From: Lineus longissimus
Lineage: Eukaryota; Nemertea; Pilidiophora; Heteronemertea; Lineidae
DNA: 64,000 nt
NCBI RefSeq assembly: GCF_910592395.1
Contig: NC_088312.1
Coordinates: 19,167,292-19,231,291, forward strand
Direction: 5' to 3'
Positions within the stretch are counted from its first letter, which is position 1. Every line of letters begins with the position of its first letter. Below the pieces are notes generated by a model. It made no database searches, had not been told where the DNA came from, and was given only the letters and a program-made list of their open reading frames with translations. The translations under genes and the position numbers were made by a program. Of the stretch, positions 33,197-45,877 are shown one piece after another.

Positions 33197-35637
33197 ACTG
33201 ATTTTGATTTGAGCTTTGTTTAGACTCCATTCTATTGGTACATTCGGAATATCATAGGTCAGAGGGGCATTAGCCCATAAAAAAAAAACAACGAAAGCAA
33301 TCGGTCGCGGGAAAGCTATTGACTTTCTTGACAACAGCACTGGTACTGACACGAACAGCCGTCGTCAAGAAGACAACAGTAGTATGTTAGTATGGCTGCG
33401 TGTATCACGCATGGTTGAGCTTCAGAAGGCATAGAAAAACTTCTGGAGATGACGCCCAACAGCCTCGCGTTATCAACTTTACTAAACATAAAAAGCGCCC
33501 CCACGCAAATGAGCGCTTTTAATCGCTGCTTCATGTACCTGTTATCATGATCGCATGCGACAACCTCTCGTTTGCGGTGGTCATTGCAGGTAGTTTTCAC
33601 TGAGTGCAATTTTGAAGCCTTTGGTCTAGCTGCGTGGGAGGTTTTGCAATAATTGCCAATTGTCGCCATTTAAACAACGCCCCCTGGCCAAAGACGAGTC
33701 ACTAGGCCATAAACCCAATTGATGCCTTTCCGTAGTGGCACGCAAAGACGCTCATCTCGCAAAAGAGGGGAATACTCTCTGAAGAATAACACCACCTAGT
33801 GCAGAGCGAACGCTGAAGAAGCTGAAGAAACAGCGTCCCACACCAGGCAATCGGAACAATTTGAAGTTTTCTTAATTATCCGAGGAGGGCTTATGATTAC
33901 TTAGTATGTCAATGTCCACACCAAACACGAGCCGAGGCTGATCATCAACAAAATAAATTGTATTGGTGGCTTACTCGCCCGCGTTAAGTACAAGTATATC
34001 CGTACTGATCAGCGTTTGTCGATGAAATACCAATTAGAAGGGGATTTTATTGCCATACTGCAGATGCTCCACGTCCTAATGAGATACGAGATGGGCTAAA
34101 TGAATTGCCAGTCCCAGTAATTAGAAACATGGTGATCAACAGTACCTCGAGGAGTTCCTTGGCTGTGGACCATTCGCTAAATTAAAAGAGTTCCTTGGAA
34201 ATGCAATCAAAGTCCTATGCATTAACCATATGAAATAGGCCATTTTGCCTTGCAGCCCCTCAAATATTGATGTTATTCGAAATAATTTGAACTTTTCACG
34301 AAATAACCCGGAACGATGTCCGCGATTGATGAACAAGCGCTAAACTTTCACACTAGATATATCATATCAGCGTCTTATCAGGCGGTTGGTTAGCGTAACC
34401 ACCATACTAATCAGCGTTCGTGCGTAATTTATACCAATTAGGGAGGATTGTCATCTATTTTAGCAGATGTCCCATGTCCTAATGCATGTCCGATAATGAG
34501 ATATTGGGCTAAATGAACTGTCGGTTGCAGTAATTAGAAACCGGATGATTAGTTTTAGCCAGAATATCTGCCTCTCTTCATGATATTTACCGCACTACCA
34601 CGTGTTTACAATCTCCATGAGTCTCAGACTAGGACAGCATACCAGACCGGGCTTTTAGAATCTAAGGATATAAAGAAGTTTTGGCCACTGAATGATATTT
34701 CTACCCCGCCCCCCCCCCCCCCCACACCCCAAACACACCTCTGACCTTTGTATCATTCCGGTCTTCTGAGTGTGACGTTGGCCTCACAAGACCGATTTTG
34801 GTTTAAATGGGAATCATTATCACACTTCGTGGACTCTTCCCCTACCATCAAAATAGGGGTCCTCTTCGGGTCGCCAAGCGATGCTATTGCATGAACAGAA
34901 ACAAAGGGGAATAATTTTCCACAGCCCACGAAAATACACTTGTGGAATGTTTGCATGGAGGATAATACCAACGATTAACCGCTTCCAATGTCCTTCACGT
35001 TCTCCAATCAAACTTCTATTACCCCGAGTTGTGCTCGGTAGAGCAGATGGAAGATTATTAGGCTGCATAATCATCTTTCTCATTGGATATATGGCACGTC
35101 TCGGTGACAACGCACCATGATTGATCAGTTCGACAGAATTAAAGTACGATCAAATGAAAATTGAACGCGCGACTTCCATCATCGCTATATCAGATAACCT
35201 ATAATTGGGAACTAGAAGCAGTCACATCAAAGAGGGGTTTGAGCTGCTTCTTTGAGACAAGAGATTGTTGAAAACATAGATTCCGACCAATTCAATTTAT
35301 TTGGCCAGTTTTCCTGGGTGAGCAGCTCTACACACTAAGCAGAACATCACTTTTCATCCAAAAAGAACACATGTTTGCACATGGAGACTGTTCGGGGAGG
35401 GGGGGGGAGTTACCTCTGCCAGTCCCCTCACCAATAAATACGGCCCTTATATGGGTTAAATTTAGAAGAATTGCGCCAAAGATAGTACATGTACATTCAA
35501 CCCTGGAGCTTCGATCGCCTATTTTAAATCGTCAGATATTCATAGAAATTGCGCTGTTTTCAATTTTCAGTACGGTTTTTCTCTGCCATGCCAACCGAAA
35601 TACCGCCAAGCAGGGGCCTGCAGACCACGACTCATCC
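33155..35637. other. Spacer between palindrome arms
   Basis: This 2.48 kb is present once. It holds a diverged direct repeat of about 140 bp (34005-34140 and 34407-34552, sharing GGGCTAAATGAA and GCAGATG...CC(A/C)(A/C)GTCCTAATG landmarks), a C-rich homopolymer at about 34708-34724 and a G9 run near 35398. A 117-codon minus-strand frame at 33316-33669 has no recognisable domain and I do not call it a gene. Confidence 0.6.
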
Positions 35638-37234
35638 ATCAAGTGCCCTTAACCCACAACGTGTCGCATCAATTAACATTATACAATTGATTATGCAATC
35701 ATCTGTGTCTCTGGCAGGCGTAGCTAGCCGGGCAGATGGATTGCCAGGCTGCAGTAGGATAATGGATGAGAATTCAACTGCAATTTATTTTGTTATAATC
35801 CTGGTGTAATTGATTAAGAGTTCGGCTCATCTTGAAAGGCAGATGGGAATGGAGATAGGTCTGCGGCTTCTCGAGTGAAGGCACACGTTATCTTAAGAGG
35901 TGGGTGTCACTGTCACGGTTGTCACTTTGGGATACAAAATTTCATGAATGGAAAGTGGTTTCGAAATCAGATAATGATGGATGTCAAAGTAATTTGCTCT
36001 TTTGTTATAAACTGTGGATTTGACAAGTCCTAATTCTGCGCTGAATCGAGAAGAAAGAAAAGCGGCATAAAACACTCTAAAAATCATCAAATCAGGCCAA
36101 AGTTGCTATTACCTTGTTCTTTCTATCCCAAAAACACGCCACAAAAAAGAGACAAGTTAGTTGTTATACAATTTGTCCAAGCGCATTGACCCATCAAAAG
36201 TATATGTTATGCCAAGGGAAAGTTCCATTGACGCCATACCAGAAAATAACTCCATTGTTTATTCGTCTATTGGTATACAGAACTGCACACATCCCCTGCG
36301 GCGTCTCCTAAGCCAAACAAAGTCCGTATTGTATCGAACGCAAGCAGACGAATGAGATTAAGACGTGACCCCAACACCCGTTTTTTAACCTTGCTCACTT
36401 TACGTACATCGTGTGGCATTGGTACAGCGGACATGCCGGGCACATCTTCCAAGTTGGCGTGGTAATCACTAGCTTGGCAGGAGATGCTATTATCACTACG
36501 CTTCACGAATCAACAACGATGACATTTTCGCTGACCACGCTTTAGAAATTTCCCGGGAGTCTTTTGGTGATCACAAAAGTGCCATCAGGAATGGAAAAAA
36601 TATTGGTATAGATTGGCACATTGGTAGGTATTGGTGTTGGTATAGATAAAGATAGTTTTTATTGATGTGGTGCTCAGAGAATATCTATGACTTTTTTATG
36701 TGTAGGATGAATATCGAAACGGAACGGAAATTGAAGACAAATCGAGTTTTAAGCGGGGAGTCTGCGGTTTGGCCACCTAACGAATGTGCATGACCATGCC
36801 TGCCCAGGCATAGACACCAGATGCATGGAACGTCGGTTTTAAATCTCATTCGAAAGACTTTGAAGAAACAGGAACTTTCGTTCTTTGAAAGCCACACCTG
36901 ATCTAAAAATGCAATCCTTGGTTCTCCTCGGGATGCAACCCGCGTGGTAGCCAGCGGTGGTAGCCACTAGTCCATGAGGCTCCCTTAGAAGAGGGTGACG
37001 ATGACGGTTTGCTCCGTGGCGAAAGGAATTAGGAGGAGTGGCCAATTTGAAACACAAATTTTGGACGATCACGTGTGCTTAGACTTTGATGATGTGACCA
37101 AAAAATATAATCGAATACCCATCTGACAAGTGAACTAACACTAAACAAGATTGATTAATCTCTCACAGGATTTTGCATGTCGAGAAGGTTTCTTTGTAAA
37201 ATAACACCAAGATTCATTAAGAACTGCCAATCAT

Positions 37235-37990
37235 AATGTCAGTGAAAGTTGCTAATTGCATGGCACATGGTATTGGTATTCCATCAGTAGACTGCGACCC
37301 TACGCACGATTCACTCTTGTAATTTAAGAAGCTTGGCTGGTTGACGGACACAATCTGTATACCCCTCCTGACCCAATTGCTATAGCTGCCGTGACTGTTG
37401 GTATTCAGTGTGGCCTGAGAGTAACCACCTCTAAGACATAACCCGAACACGGACGGAATCGCCTAAACATATATGCCAAGTGTTGCCGATTTGCTTTAAC
37501 ATTTACTAGAAAGTTGCTAATCGCAATGGGCATAAATATTGGAGTTCAATTTGGTAAACCAACCTCTTAAGAATGAAGACAATATGCTGCAATATTTACG
37601 GACATATTCTAAACAACTTCTGTAAAACGCAATACGGAAAATCCTAGAAATATATTCTAAGTTGCGGTCACAGGCTATATGCGCGAAAGTTGCTAATTCC
37701 ATGGCATTCACGATCAGTCCTGACAGCCGACACAATTATCCCTATACCGGATTCAATATGACGGACACAACTATCTATCGAAGTCAAGCAAGCTTATGTG
37801 GTTATGCTCGCAATTCTATTCCAACCCAAACGCAGGCTCATCTAAAAAGACCAGATGCCCAATGATTCGACAAGAAAAATGCTAATCGTATGGCATTGAG
37901 TACTGAAATTCAATCTGACAAGCCACAACTCTCTACATGATTCAATCATGACGGTCAAATATCTCTAAAGAAGCCAGTCAGCTAGTTTCT
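37235..37990 (-). repeat. Diverged tandem repeats, right arm
   Basis: GAAAGTTGCTAATNGCATGG-like starts occur near 37241, 37512, 37687 and 37877, followed by partly shared sequence including a GACGGACACAA(C/T)-type segment. The last unit lies in the part missing from the left arm, which shows that this part is ancestral and was lost there. Confidence 0.6.
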
Positions 37991-39980
37991 GTTTACGGTC
38001 ACAACGCCCGCGTCCGTATCGATTGGCGTGATCCCTGCTCGGTGTCACGGGACGTTGGGCGACAGTTTCTTACGGCTGGTTATCGAGTTTTGGACTGGTG
38101 TACCAGGTTTACCCGGAAATAAACCCATGGGTATTCACCAGAGACGTGACTTCCATTCTATCAGGCGGAGCATATTCCTGGGCAATGCCGAAGACTTGAC
38201 AGGCACTCACTTTTAGGCGAGCATTGCCTTTATCAGTTAGAGAAATTCGGCATCTTCGGAATACCAGTTTCAAGATTATTTGAAAACAAACTGGTACATT
38301 CCGAAGTGAGCGATTGACATAAAGATTTATGAGAAGACTTCAGATGACGAGCATAAAAAATCTTTGCTCAATTACTACAAACTTTAAAAGCTGTTCACCC
38401 TAATTAGCCATCAAAGAGAACAAATAGAGACTGTATCCTCCGTCGTGTGCTTTTTAAAAATTTTAATTACAGCTGCAAAGGAGACATGCAAGATATTTGA
38501 CGTACTTTTGCTACTTAATTAGGCCAACCACGGGTCTTACACTAGTAGTAAAGAAGTCGATTGACGTCACCACAAAACTCAGAAACATCTCCAGGCATTA
38601 AAAGATTATTATAGCATCTCCATCTTGAAATATTGCGTAAACGATGCAATAAAAACTCGGGTACATTTCATGGCATAACAACCAAGACATCGCCTCATTA
38701 ATGCATCAATTAAAAATGAACTGCATGAATAGATCGGATCCAGATTTCGAATGCGCTGGGATAGTATAGGTATTTCTTAACAGGGAAACCGAACAGGAAT
38801 TAGTTCGTTGCGTAAACAAAAAGATCACATCACCGTTATACATGTAATTCGACCGCTGAAACTATGTTAGTTCAGCTATAAGACGGCCATTAAGCTGCCC
38901 TCCCGGTTCATCTCCTATGATCGATGTGTTGTAATTGCTCGCTCCTCGGTAATTGATTTCGTTATCAGAAAAAATTCAGTTTTCGTGGTCGAAACTGGTT
39001 TGTTAAGGCATTCAATGATGGGCTATTGATGGTTAAAAGGCAGTACTATAAAGAAAGCGAGAAAGACCATTCTCTCACGATGTGCGAATATCTACGCCCA
39101 CACCTACCACAGGCAGTGGATGGCTTTTCTTTTCTCGTCGGGTGCCAGCACAAATGACTTTGACCACGTATATTCAGCATAGTTTCGAAGTAGGATGGTT
39201 GAGACTAAAATTGGAGTGTATATTATGTTGTCCCCAAGCAGCGCAACCCAAACCAGTGTCCACACAATAATGATGTCATTTCAGCCCCAGGCCACCGGAC
39301 ACTCCACAATAATATTTCCCCAAAGAAATGACCACTATATACATAGTCATGATAATGCATAATTCGACATCATTTCTTGTTGTGCGATAGACATATATCA
39401 CGAGTGTCAAGGGATGGCCCCATTCATCCGGCCGCTGCCCGCAGCCCCGACAATAACAAAATCGTGCTAATAATGGCCTTGTCCTGTATTTGTAGCATCA
39501 GCCCGACAGGCGAATATGATGAATTTAGCCTGTTGGGATGCTCCGATGTCAACTTGGGAACATTAGGAATACAAATAAACGGTTAGCTTCTATCTTAGTG
39601 TCATTACGAAGTATAGACAACGATAGATATGAAAGGGGGTGTTACGTTAATACCAAAGTACATATCAGATTTAGAAATATGATTTTGGGAGTAACACAGT
39701 CAAGTATCATAATATAGTTCTCGTGTCATTATATAATGGAAGTGACTACATGTATTTGGCAAGCCTGGCTTAGCGAACAACGACTTTTTTCCCAAGATGG
39801 AGAGCCGAACCCATACTGAATCACATTAGTCTTTTAGGAGCTCATTATCATTCATGGCAATGCGGTCAACAACACTACTGGAGTTAAAGCGAAGGACTTC
39901 AGCAATATACCCAATGTATTTATGACCTAATGTCTTTGTTTAGTTCAACCTTCCAGCTTTTACAAAATCATTAATGTCCC
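37853..39980. other. Right-arm-only segment, no gene recognised
   Basis: The matching position in the left arm is occupied by the Harbinger element. It contains the last tandem-repeat unit and a small imperfect hairpin at about 38263-38316 (CTTCGGAATACCAGTTT against AAACTGGTACATTCCGAAG). I see no terminal inverted repeats or coding region, so it does not look like an insertion itself. Confidence 0.6.
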
Positions 39981-40000
39981 GTTGGCTAACATTACCCTTA

Positions 40001-41742
40001 ATAATAATAATAATAATAAAGGTGATCAAAGAGAGTCCTCCCAAATCATGCGGTTTGGACCCTTTGCCTACTTGGCTACTCAGGGATGATGTTGTGCTGG
40101 ATGCAATTTTGCCACTGTTGGTTCGTTGTGTAAATGAATCGATTGGGACCGGTCAGGTACAGGACTGCTTAAAGAATGCCTTTGTGACACCACTGCTAAA
40201 GAAGTCAGGTTTGGATTGCAATATCCTCAAAAACTATCGCCCTGTGTCCAATCTTCCTTTTCTATCAAAAGTCATTGAAAAGGTGGTGGCGAAGCAACTC
40301 GTGTTGCATATGAAGGTGCATGGCCTGTATGATCCGTTACAATCTGCTTATAGAGTTGGACACAGCACGGAGACGGCATTACTGCGTATCAAGGCAGACA
40401 TCGATGTGGCTCTTGACAGGGGGCAGGGTGTGATTTTGATCCTCCTTGATATGTCTGCTGCTTTTGATACTATCAGCCATAAGCTTCTGATCTCTCAACT
40501 TGAGGACAAGCTTGGTATCAGGGGGACAGCCTTGGAGTGGTTTAAATCCTACCTCAGCTCGAGAACTCAGTCGGTGCTCGTTCAAGGGCAAAAGTCTGAC
40601 AAAATGCCTCTCCTCTCTGGGGTGCCACAGGGCTCCGTGCTTGGCCCTATACTCTTCTCTATATACATCAAACCCCTTGCGGCAATCATTGAAAATCATG
40701 ACATGTGTCGTCATGGCTTCGCGGACGACATACAATTATATGATACGTTCGATGTCATACCAGAAGGGCTCCGCCTTGCCATTAAAAAGGCTGAATCATG
40801 TGTAGCAGATGTTCGGGAGTGGCTTGGCCCCAATCACTTGAAGGGCAATGATGATAAAACTGAATTCCTCATCATTGCGTCGAAGAGAAAGCTGTCAAGA
40901 CTTGAGCCACTTCCTTCAATCCAGATCGGATCATCCTCTGTTACTCCCTCATCTCAGGTTCGAAATCTTGGTGCTGTTTTTGATGCAAACATGTCTATGT
41001 CACAACAGGTGTCCCAAGTGGTGAGGGGGGTTTACTATCAGATCCATAGAATAGCAAAGATCAGACGATACCTGGACAATACCACCTGTGCCAGAGTAAT
41101 AAATGCGCTAATAACATCTCGCCTGGATTTCCAAAACGGTCTTTTGCTCGGATTACCGGGCTGTGAAATCCAGCGCCTTCAAAAAGCACAAAATGCTAGT
41201 GCTCGCCTCTTAACCAGGTCCAAAAAGAGAGAGCACATAACCCCTATTTTAAAATCTCTTCATTGGTTGCCGGTGACATCACGTATCGACTACAAAGTTC
41301 TTCTCACAACCCACAAGGTCATCCATCATGAGGAGAGCCCACAGTATATGAAGGAACTTCTCAGTCTCCGTGCGCCCGGCCGCAGACTTCGGTCCTCGGA
41401 TGACCCTTGGCTCCTTGCCATCCCACGTTCAAATGGGGTCTTCGGGGATCGATCTCTGTGTGTCCGGGCCGCGGGGCTGTGGAACGCCCTTCCAAGCTGG
41501 TTACGTGATGTCACTGTGCTAAACACTTTTAAGAGTAAACTCAAAACTCATCTTTTTATCCTAACATATTCAGAGTAGGCCATACATGTTTTAAATATTG
41601 ATATTTTCCGGATGTTTTTAAACTGTTTTTTATCCTCATGAAATCACCACTTTTAATGTACTCATTTAATATTATGTACAGTGCTTAGAAAATGTATGCA
41701 CCATTATTTTAGCACTTTAAATCAAATAAGTTATTATTTATT
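40001..41742 (+). mobile_element. 5'-truncated CR1/L2-like LINE
   Basis: Bounded by the 10-bp target duplication ATTACCCTTA (39991-40000 and 41743-41752). The palindrome's left arm keeps the uninterrupted site at about 25750-25768. The element starts inside the reverse-transcriptase region, lacks the endonuclease and ORF1, and ends with a 3' UTR and a TTATTATTTATTATTA tail. Its 5' edge has an (ATA)n run that is the reverse complement of the tail type. The frame is open throughout, so the insertion is young. Confidence 0.92.
40002..41578 (+). CDS. Non-LTR reverse transcriptase, N-terminally truncated
   Basis: Open frame of about 525 codons within the LINE; an upstream ATG at 39974 lies in host flank and is not the natural start. 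It opens at the conserved K(E)SPPKSCGLDPLPTWLL segment before the fingers. Motif A is LLDMSAAFDTISH, with its catalytic Asp near residue 160 of the frame read from 39974. The GVPQGSVLGPILF motif is near 217-229 and the GFADD catalytic box near 247-251. The C-terminal CR1/L2-type segments follow (LHWLPVTSRIDYKVL, SLCVRAAGLWNALP and FKSKLKTHLF). The polymerase would copy LINE RNA at a nicked target. Without an endonuclease and promoter this copy is expected to be dead despite its intact frame. Confidence 0.93.
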
Positions 41743-41926
41743 ATTACCCTTAGTATAAAGATTAGTGTAAAAGTTGACCTGTTCATCCAAAATTTGTTCT
41801 CTTGAGTTCACAATTGTTCCATCATCATCTCTTTTAACTGATCTGAACAAACGGTCTTGGCAACACCAACGTGTTGACGCAAAAAGACGTCCAAATTATT
41901 TCTGTACGCTGAATGAAGAGCAGGTT

Positions 41927-43784
41927 TTAGAAAACATGGCAAAGGGAGCGTTCATTATCTTTATCATGTTTATTATAGACCACGTTCTTCATTAGAGGAC
42001 ACTCCAACACAGTTCCTGCGCAGACAAACACGTTTACATTGTGTCTTATTTTCACGTTGAACAGATAAAAGCATTGACGTCGAGTAAGTCTCGCATGACG
42101 AAATGATTTATGGATATTTCTTTCCTGAACTCGAAATTGATTACACTGGACATCTGAAGAGAAAGATGGATACTCAAAAGAAAAGCAATCGACGCGAGTC
42201 CCATTCATACCACGTCTTATCGCTTGCGCCGACAAAGACTAGGGAGTTTTGGCTAATTCCCCGAAAAGCCAACGCGCGAACGCTTTTATAATTGTTCGAG
42301 CTCCTGATCTCGACGGCAAACAATGGGAAGGCGTTCACTCGGGACTTTAGGAAAACTCCCTCATGATACGACTGAGCTCCCCCGTAAACCTCCGTAGCTC
42401 TTGATGCAATGATTCACGTTTTTCCATTTGCCAGCTAGATACAATATGTATATGATTGTATATTTATCTCGTTTACGTATATTTTACAGGATCATTACCT
42501 TCTTGCAACTGTAGAAAATTATCAGCCGGCATTCGAAAGCAAAATTCCACAATGGAATCCAGTCGCTACTAACGTATAATGTGATAGTTTTCCAGGGCCT
42601 TGTCATTTTTGTCAAATACACCAACTTAAACTGCTGAATCAGAAGTCTAAGTTGTTTGAAGAACAATAACAGTACCTCTTCTCTTCAACACAAACAGTCG
42701 TTTTCTGAACTTGTGAGGACGATCCATATGATTTTTACATGCGCTCTTGGCATAACATTTCCCAACATTCACCGCCGTCCACACAGCGGCAAGACATCCG
42801 GGGACTTCGCTACACAAATGTTGACATTTCTCGCAAGATATGGCATATTTCCTCCCCAGTTCATCTCCACTGCAGTCGTATCCGGGTTGAGCTTTAAACG
42901 CGATACGTCTGGATTGAGCTGAAAGGAAGTTTGCTCTTTGTATTTGTATGACTGTGTAAAATCTAAAGCCTTTTCACCAAAAAGGTAACTTTCTGCGGGA
43001 TAATGTTTTAGAGGTCTTTTTCACCACCTGTCCATATCATGTTTACAGCCCCTTGAAGATAAAACCATTCGTACAGCTCTAAAACGTACGGTGGCTGGGA
43101 AAGGACATGGTGATTTTTTAATCTGGTGCTTGACTTATAACTCAGTCATCTGACTTAGTAACTCAGGCGCCTGACTTACGAAATTACGAAGTTTTTTTAA
43201 TCTCCGGCGCCTGACTTAGTAACTCAGGTGTCCTCGATAGAGAGGTTCTAAATTTCTAGCCAGTTAGACTTTTTCAATGAAATAAATGGCATTTTATCCG
43301 CATTATCCCAATGATCTACACGGTTGGTCGAAATATGTCTTTGGCCATTTCCCCTGAAGCCGACCAATTACAATCAACGTTGACTCGGGTCCAACGTTGA
43401 TTTCGCTTCTTAAGATTTACCTTGGTTATTTTGTTTGAGAAACAGATGATTATTCACATGCGCGCATTTTCTGTTGGCAACGCACGTCCGCATCAATCGA
43501 CACGGACCAGTAATATCTCGTTCAACGCACCACTGGAAAGCACGACACCTCTCATCATTAACGCACACTTTCATACACCGTTCTACAGTCACTTTGCTAA
43601 ACCAGCGAATATCCTGGTTATTTAAGATGCTGCAATCATCATTTTCATAGAACTGATAGCCATTTCTGTCCGCATAGGTACTGTACAGATCTGTTTCCCC
43701 CAACGATTCAAAGTCAGAAGACGCCATTAGTTCATGCATGATTATTGCAATGCTTATGAAGAAAGCCGATCGTATCCCATGCAT
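41927..43784 (-). CDS. Secreted PAN/apple-like cysteine-rich protein, copy B, 277 aa
   Basis: Inverted paralogue of the gene at 22981-25585. Exon 1 is 43784-43421, exon 2 42918-42676 and exon 3 42153-41927; all three lengths (364, 243, 227 bp) and both splice phases equal those of copy A. The signal-like N-terminus and all cysteines of the first two modules are kept. By eye about 18 codons in exons 1 and 2 change the amino acid relative to copy A, against about 5 silent changes. A cluster in module 1 (GLR in A, NQD in B) and several changes at the end of module 2 stand out. Intron 1 is shorter (502 bp). No premature stop or broken splice site is visible, so both copies may be expressed. Confidence 0.65.
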
Positions 43785-45519
43785 AACGTATCCTGCCAAC
43801 ACGATTGGTCCCTTCACAAAATCGCATGTAGGGCAGTTGGGGAACTAAATTAGTTGACGAAACCAGGTGCTCAAATTCAGCTTGAACAAACTTGCTTGGT
43901 CAAAGCTCCATCTTGGAATAACTATTCTTAGTCAAATACAGAATAGCGCCCTCTACAGAGTTTGAACAGTCAAGCAACACTCCAGTTCTTCGAGTTGTCG
44001 CGGATTCGGGGAGTTCTTCACCCTTATTCTCACAGGTTCCACTTTCGCTACACGCAGTTGAGTGGAGCCCGATGGAATCTTAAATTGCCGTTCGATGACC
44101 GCCTTCATTCAAAAATCGGCAAACGTTCGTCAGTTGACAATATTTGCACTAAAAATTTGAAAACATCTTACCTATCATATTTTGGTGAGATAATGATAAT
44201 GAGATTAATTATTGGATGCCCATGTACTCTAATTTCGCCACGTCCCCAACTATGTGAAATTGACCAAATTCCACGTGTCAATACACAACTCTGATAAGAT
44301 CGCCCACGAATTTTAGTTTTGATTCTTAATTCCAGGTTCCTCTTTATTCTACATATGAAGTGTGAACACCCAGGTCCCTGTGGCAATTTAGCTATAAGCA
44401 ATAGCGTAAGACATACTTCACGGGGTGTTTGTAAGCTATCTTTAAAAGTCATCGTACCTTTAACAATAAAGATTAAAATTTTGATTGCTATATTGTACAA
44501 AAATAATTTTTCAAATATATCCATCCATTAAAGAGAAAACTTGTAAAAAATATCTGAAAATACCGCGTGCCGACCACCAGTTATTGTAATTCACTTCGTT
44601 CCCGACACGGCCTATAGCACTTCGGATATTCTGTTGTCACTTGCGGTCAATTGCAAATCAGGTCAATTGGCCTATCTCCATGACCATGAAAGCCAAAAAC
44701 TTCATTGACTGAAATAAATTTTTGAAAAAAGTATATCTGCGCGACGAAGGGAATTAAATCTGCATGTAAATTGTGTGAAGTTAGCATTAGTTCAGAGGAA
44801 CGCCGCTTTTCAAATGTGCTGGCACACTTTGACAGCACACTTTGTATATTGCCAGTTCCACCAATTGAAATAAAGTCCCTTAACATGATTCATCATCTAT
44901 CATCCTTTATACCGACTGCACATACGTATCATGAACTAGAATAATACTACGACGACGGCTAAAGTTCCTCTTTGACTGACACTGTAACCTCTCACTGTCA
45001 GCGGCAACTTCCACCCCTAATGCTCCTACTCAAAATTTACAACGCATAATGGAAGATACATTGTACTGTTTTGAATCAATAAAATTGGACTTTTTGTCTC
45101 TTCATCATTGTGTGGTTGTGTTACAGAGGCCTCGGGCGTTTTGAATATTTGATAAAACTGTTTGAAAAGTTATACATTGTATATTTGGTATATATTATCA
45201 TGATTATGATTATGATTATGCGGGGTCACGACTCAACGACTTGACAAAGCCTACACAGTTAAATCTGTACATGTATTTTATTTGAAGCTTTGACCATGGC
45301 TACTGTTTGTTTGTAAATAAATACAACCATGACAACATCCGGCGTGATTTTGAAACGTATATAACACTGTAAAGCTCCATTTTGTACATTATGATAATGC
45401 TGTAAGAGCAGAAAGCGCTAAACGTCATGTTCAGGTATATCAAATCCATCACACAGCCAAACTTACTATTTTTATTCATATCATTACTTCCGCATGGGAC
45501 TATTATCCATTTGGGATCG

Positions 45520-45592
45520 AATGAACGACCCTTGGATTGAAAGTCGGACACTTTAACAAGTATGCCACCGCGCTCTACCTCAGCTTATTCTC
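45520..45592 (-). repeat. tRNA-like unit (probable SINE head), right arm
   Basis: Inverted counterpart of 21190-21262 with the same damaged T arm; it supports duplication of the whole arm and not independent insertion. Confidence 0.4.
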
Positions 45593-45877
45593 CGACACCG
45601 GACGATTCGACGACCTATTCGCACTGCCATCCCCTTCCTCCCGGCAACATCATTTCTTGCTTGTTACTGGTCATTTCCTTCAAGAAATCAGATCCAGGGA
45701 ATGATTTGCCACGAAGAGATTCATCAACATGTCTGCACGCCGTTGGCCAGGGAGATATAATTCTGTGTTTCTTATTATATCCATCATGAAGTTTGTAACA
45801 TGGATCGTGGGTTTATATTTAACATGCACATTCAGATATTTTGACACAAATAACTTATGTCTCACTAATGCTGTTCG

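Larger units (their letters stand above)
35638..45877 (-). repeat. Right arm of giant imperfect palindrome
   Basis: Inverted counterpart of 20903-33154. The inner end starts at ATCAAGTGCCC and the outer end stops at CTGTTCG. Unique to this arm are the LINE at 40001-41742 and 2.1 kb at 37853-39980. It is probably the parental copy, because the 43-bp direct repeat brackets the other arm and not this one. Confidence 0.92.

Noticed and set aside
33316-33669. 117-codon minus-strand frame in the spacer
   Set aside because: No domain, no splice context and a composition typical of non-coding DNA here.
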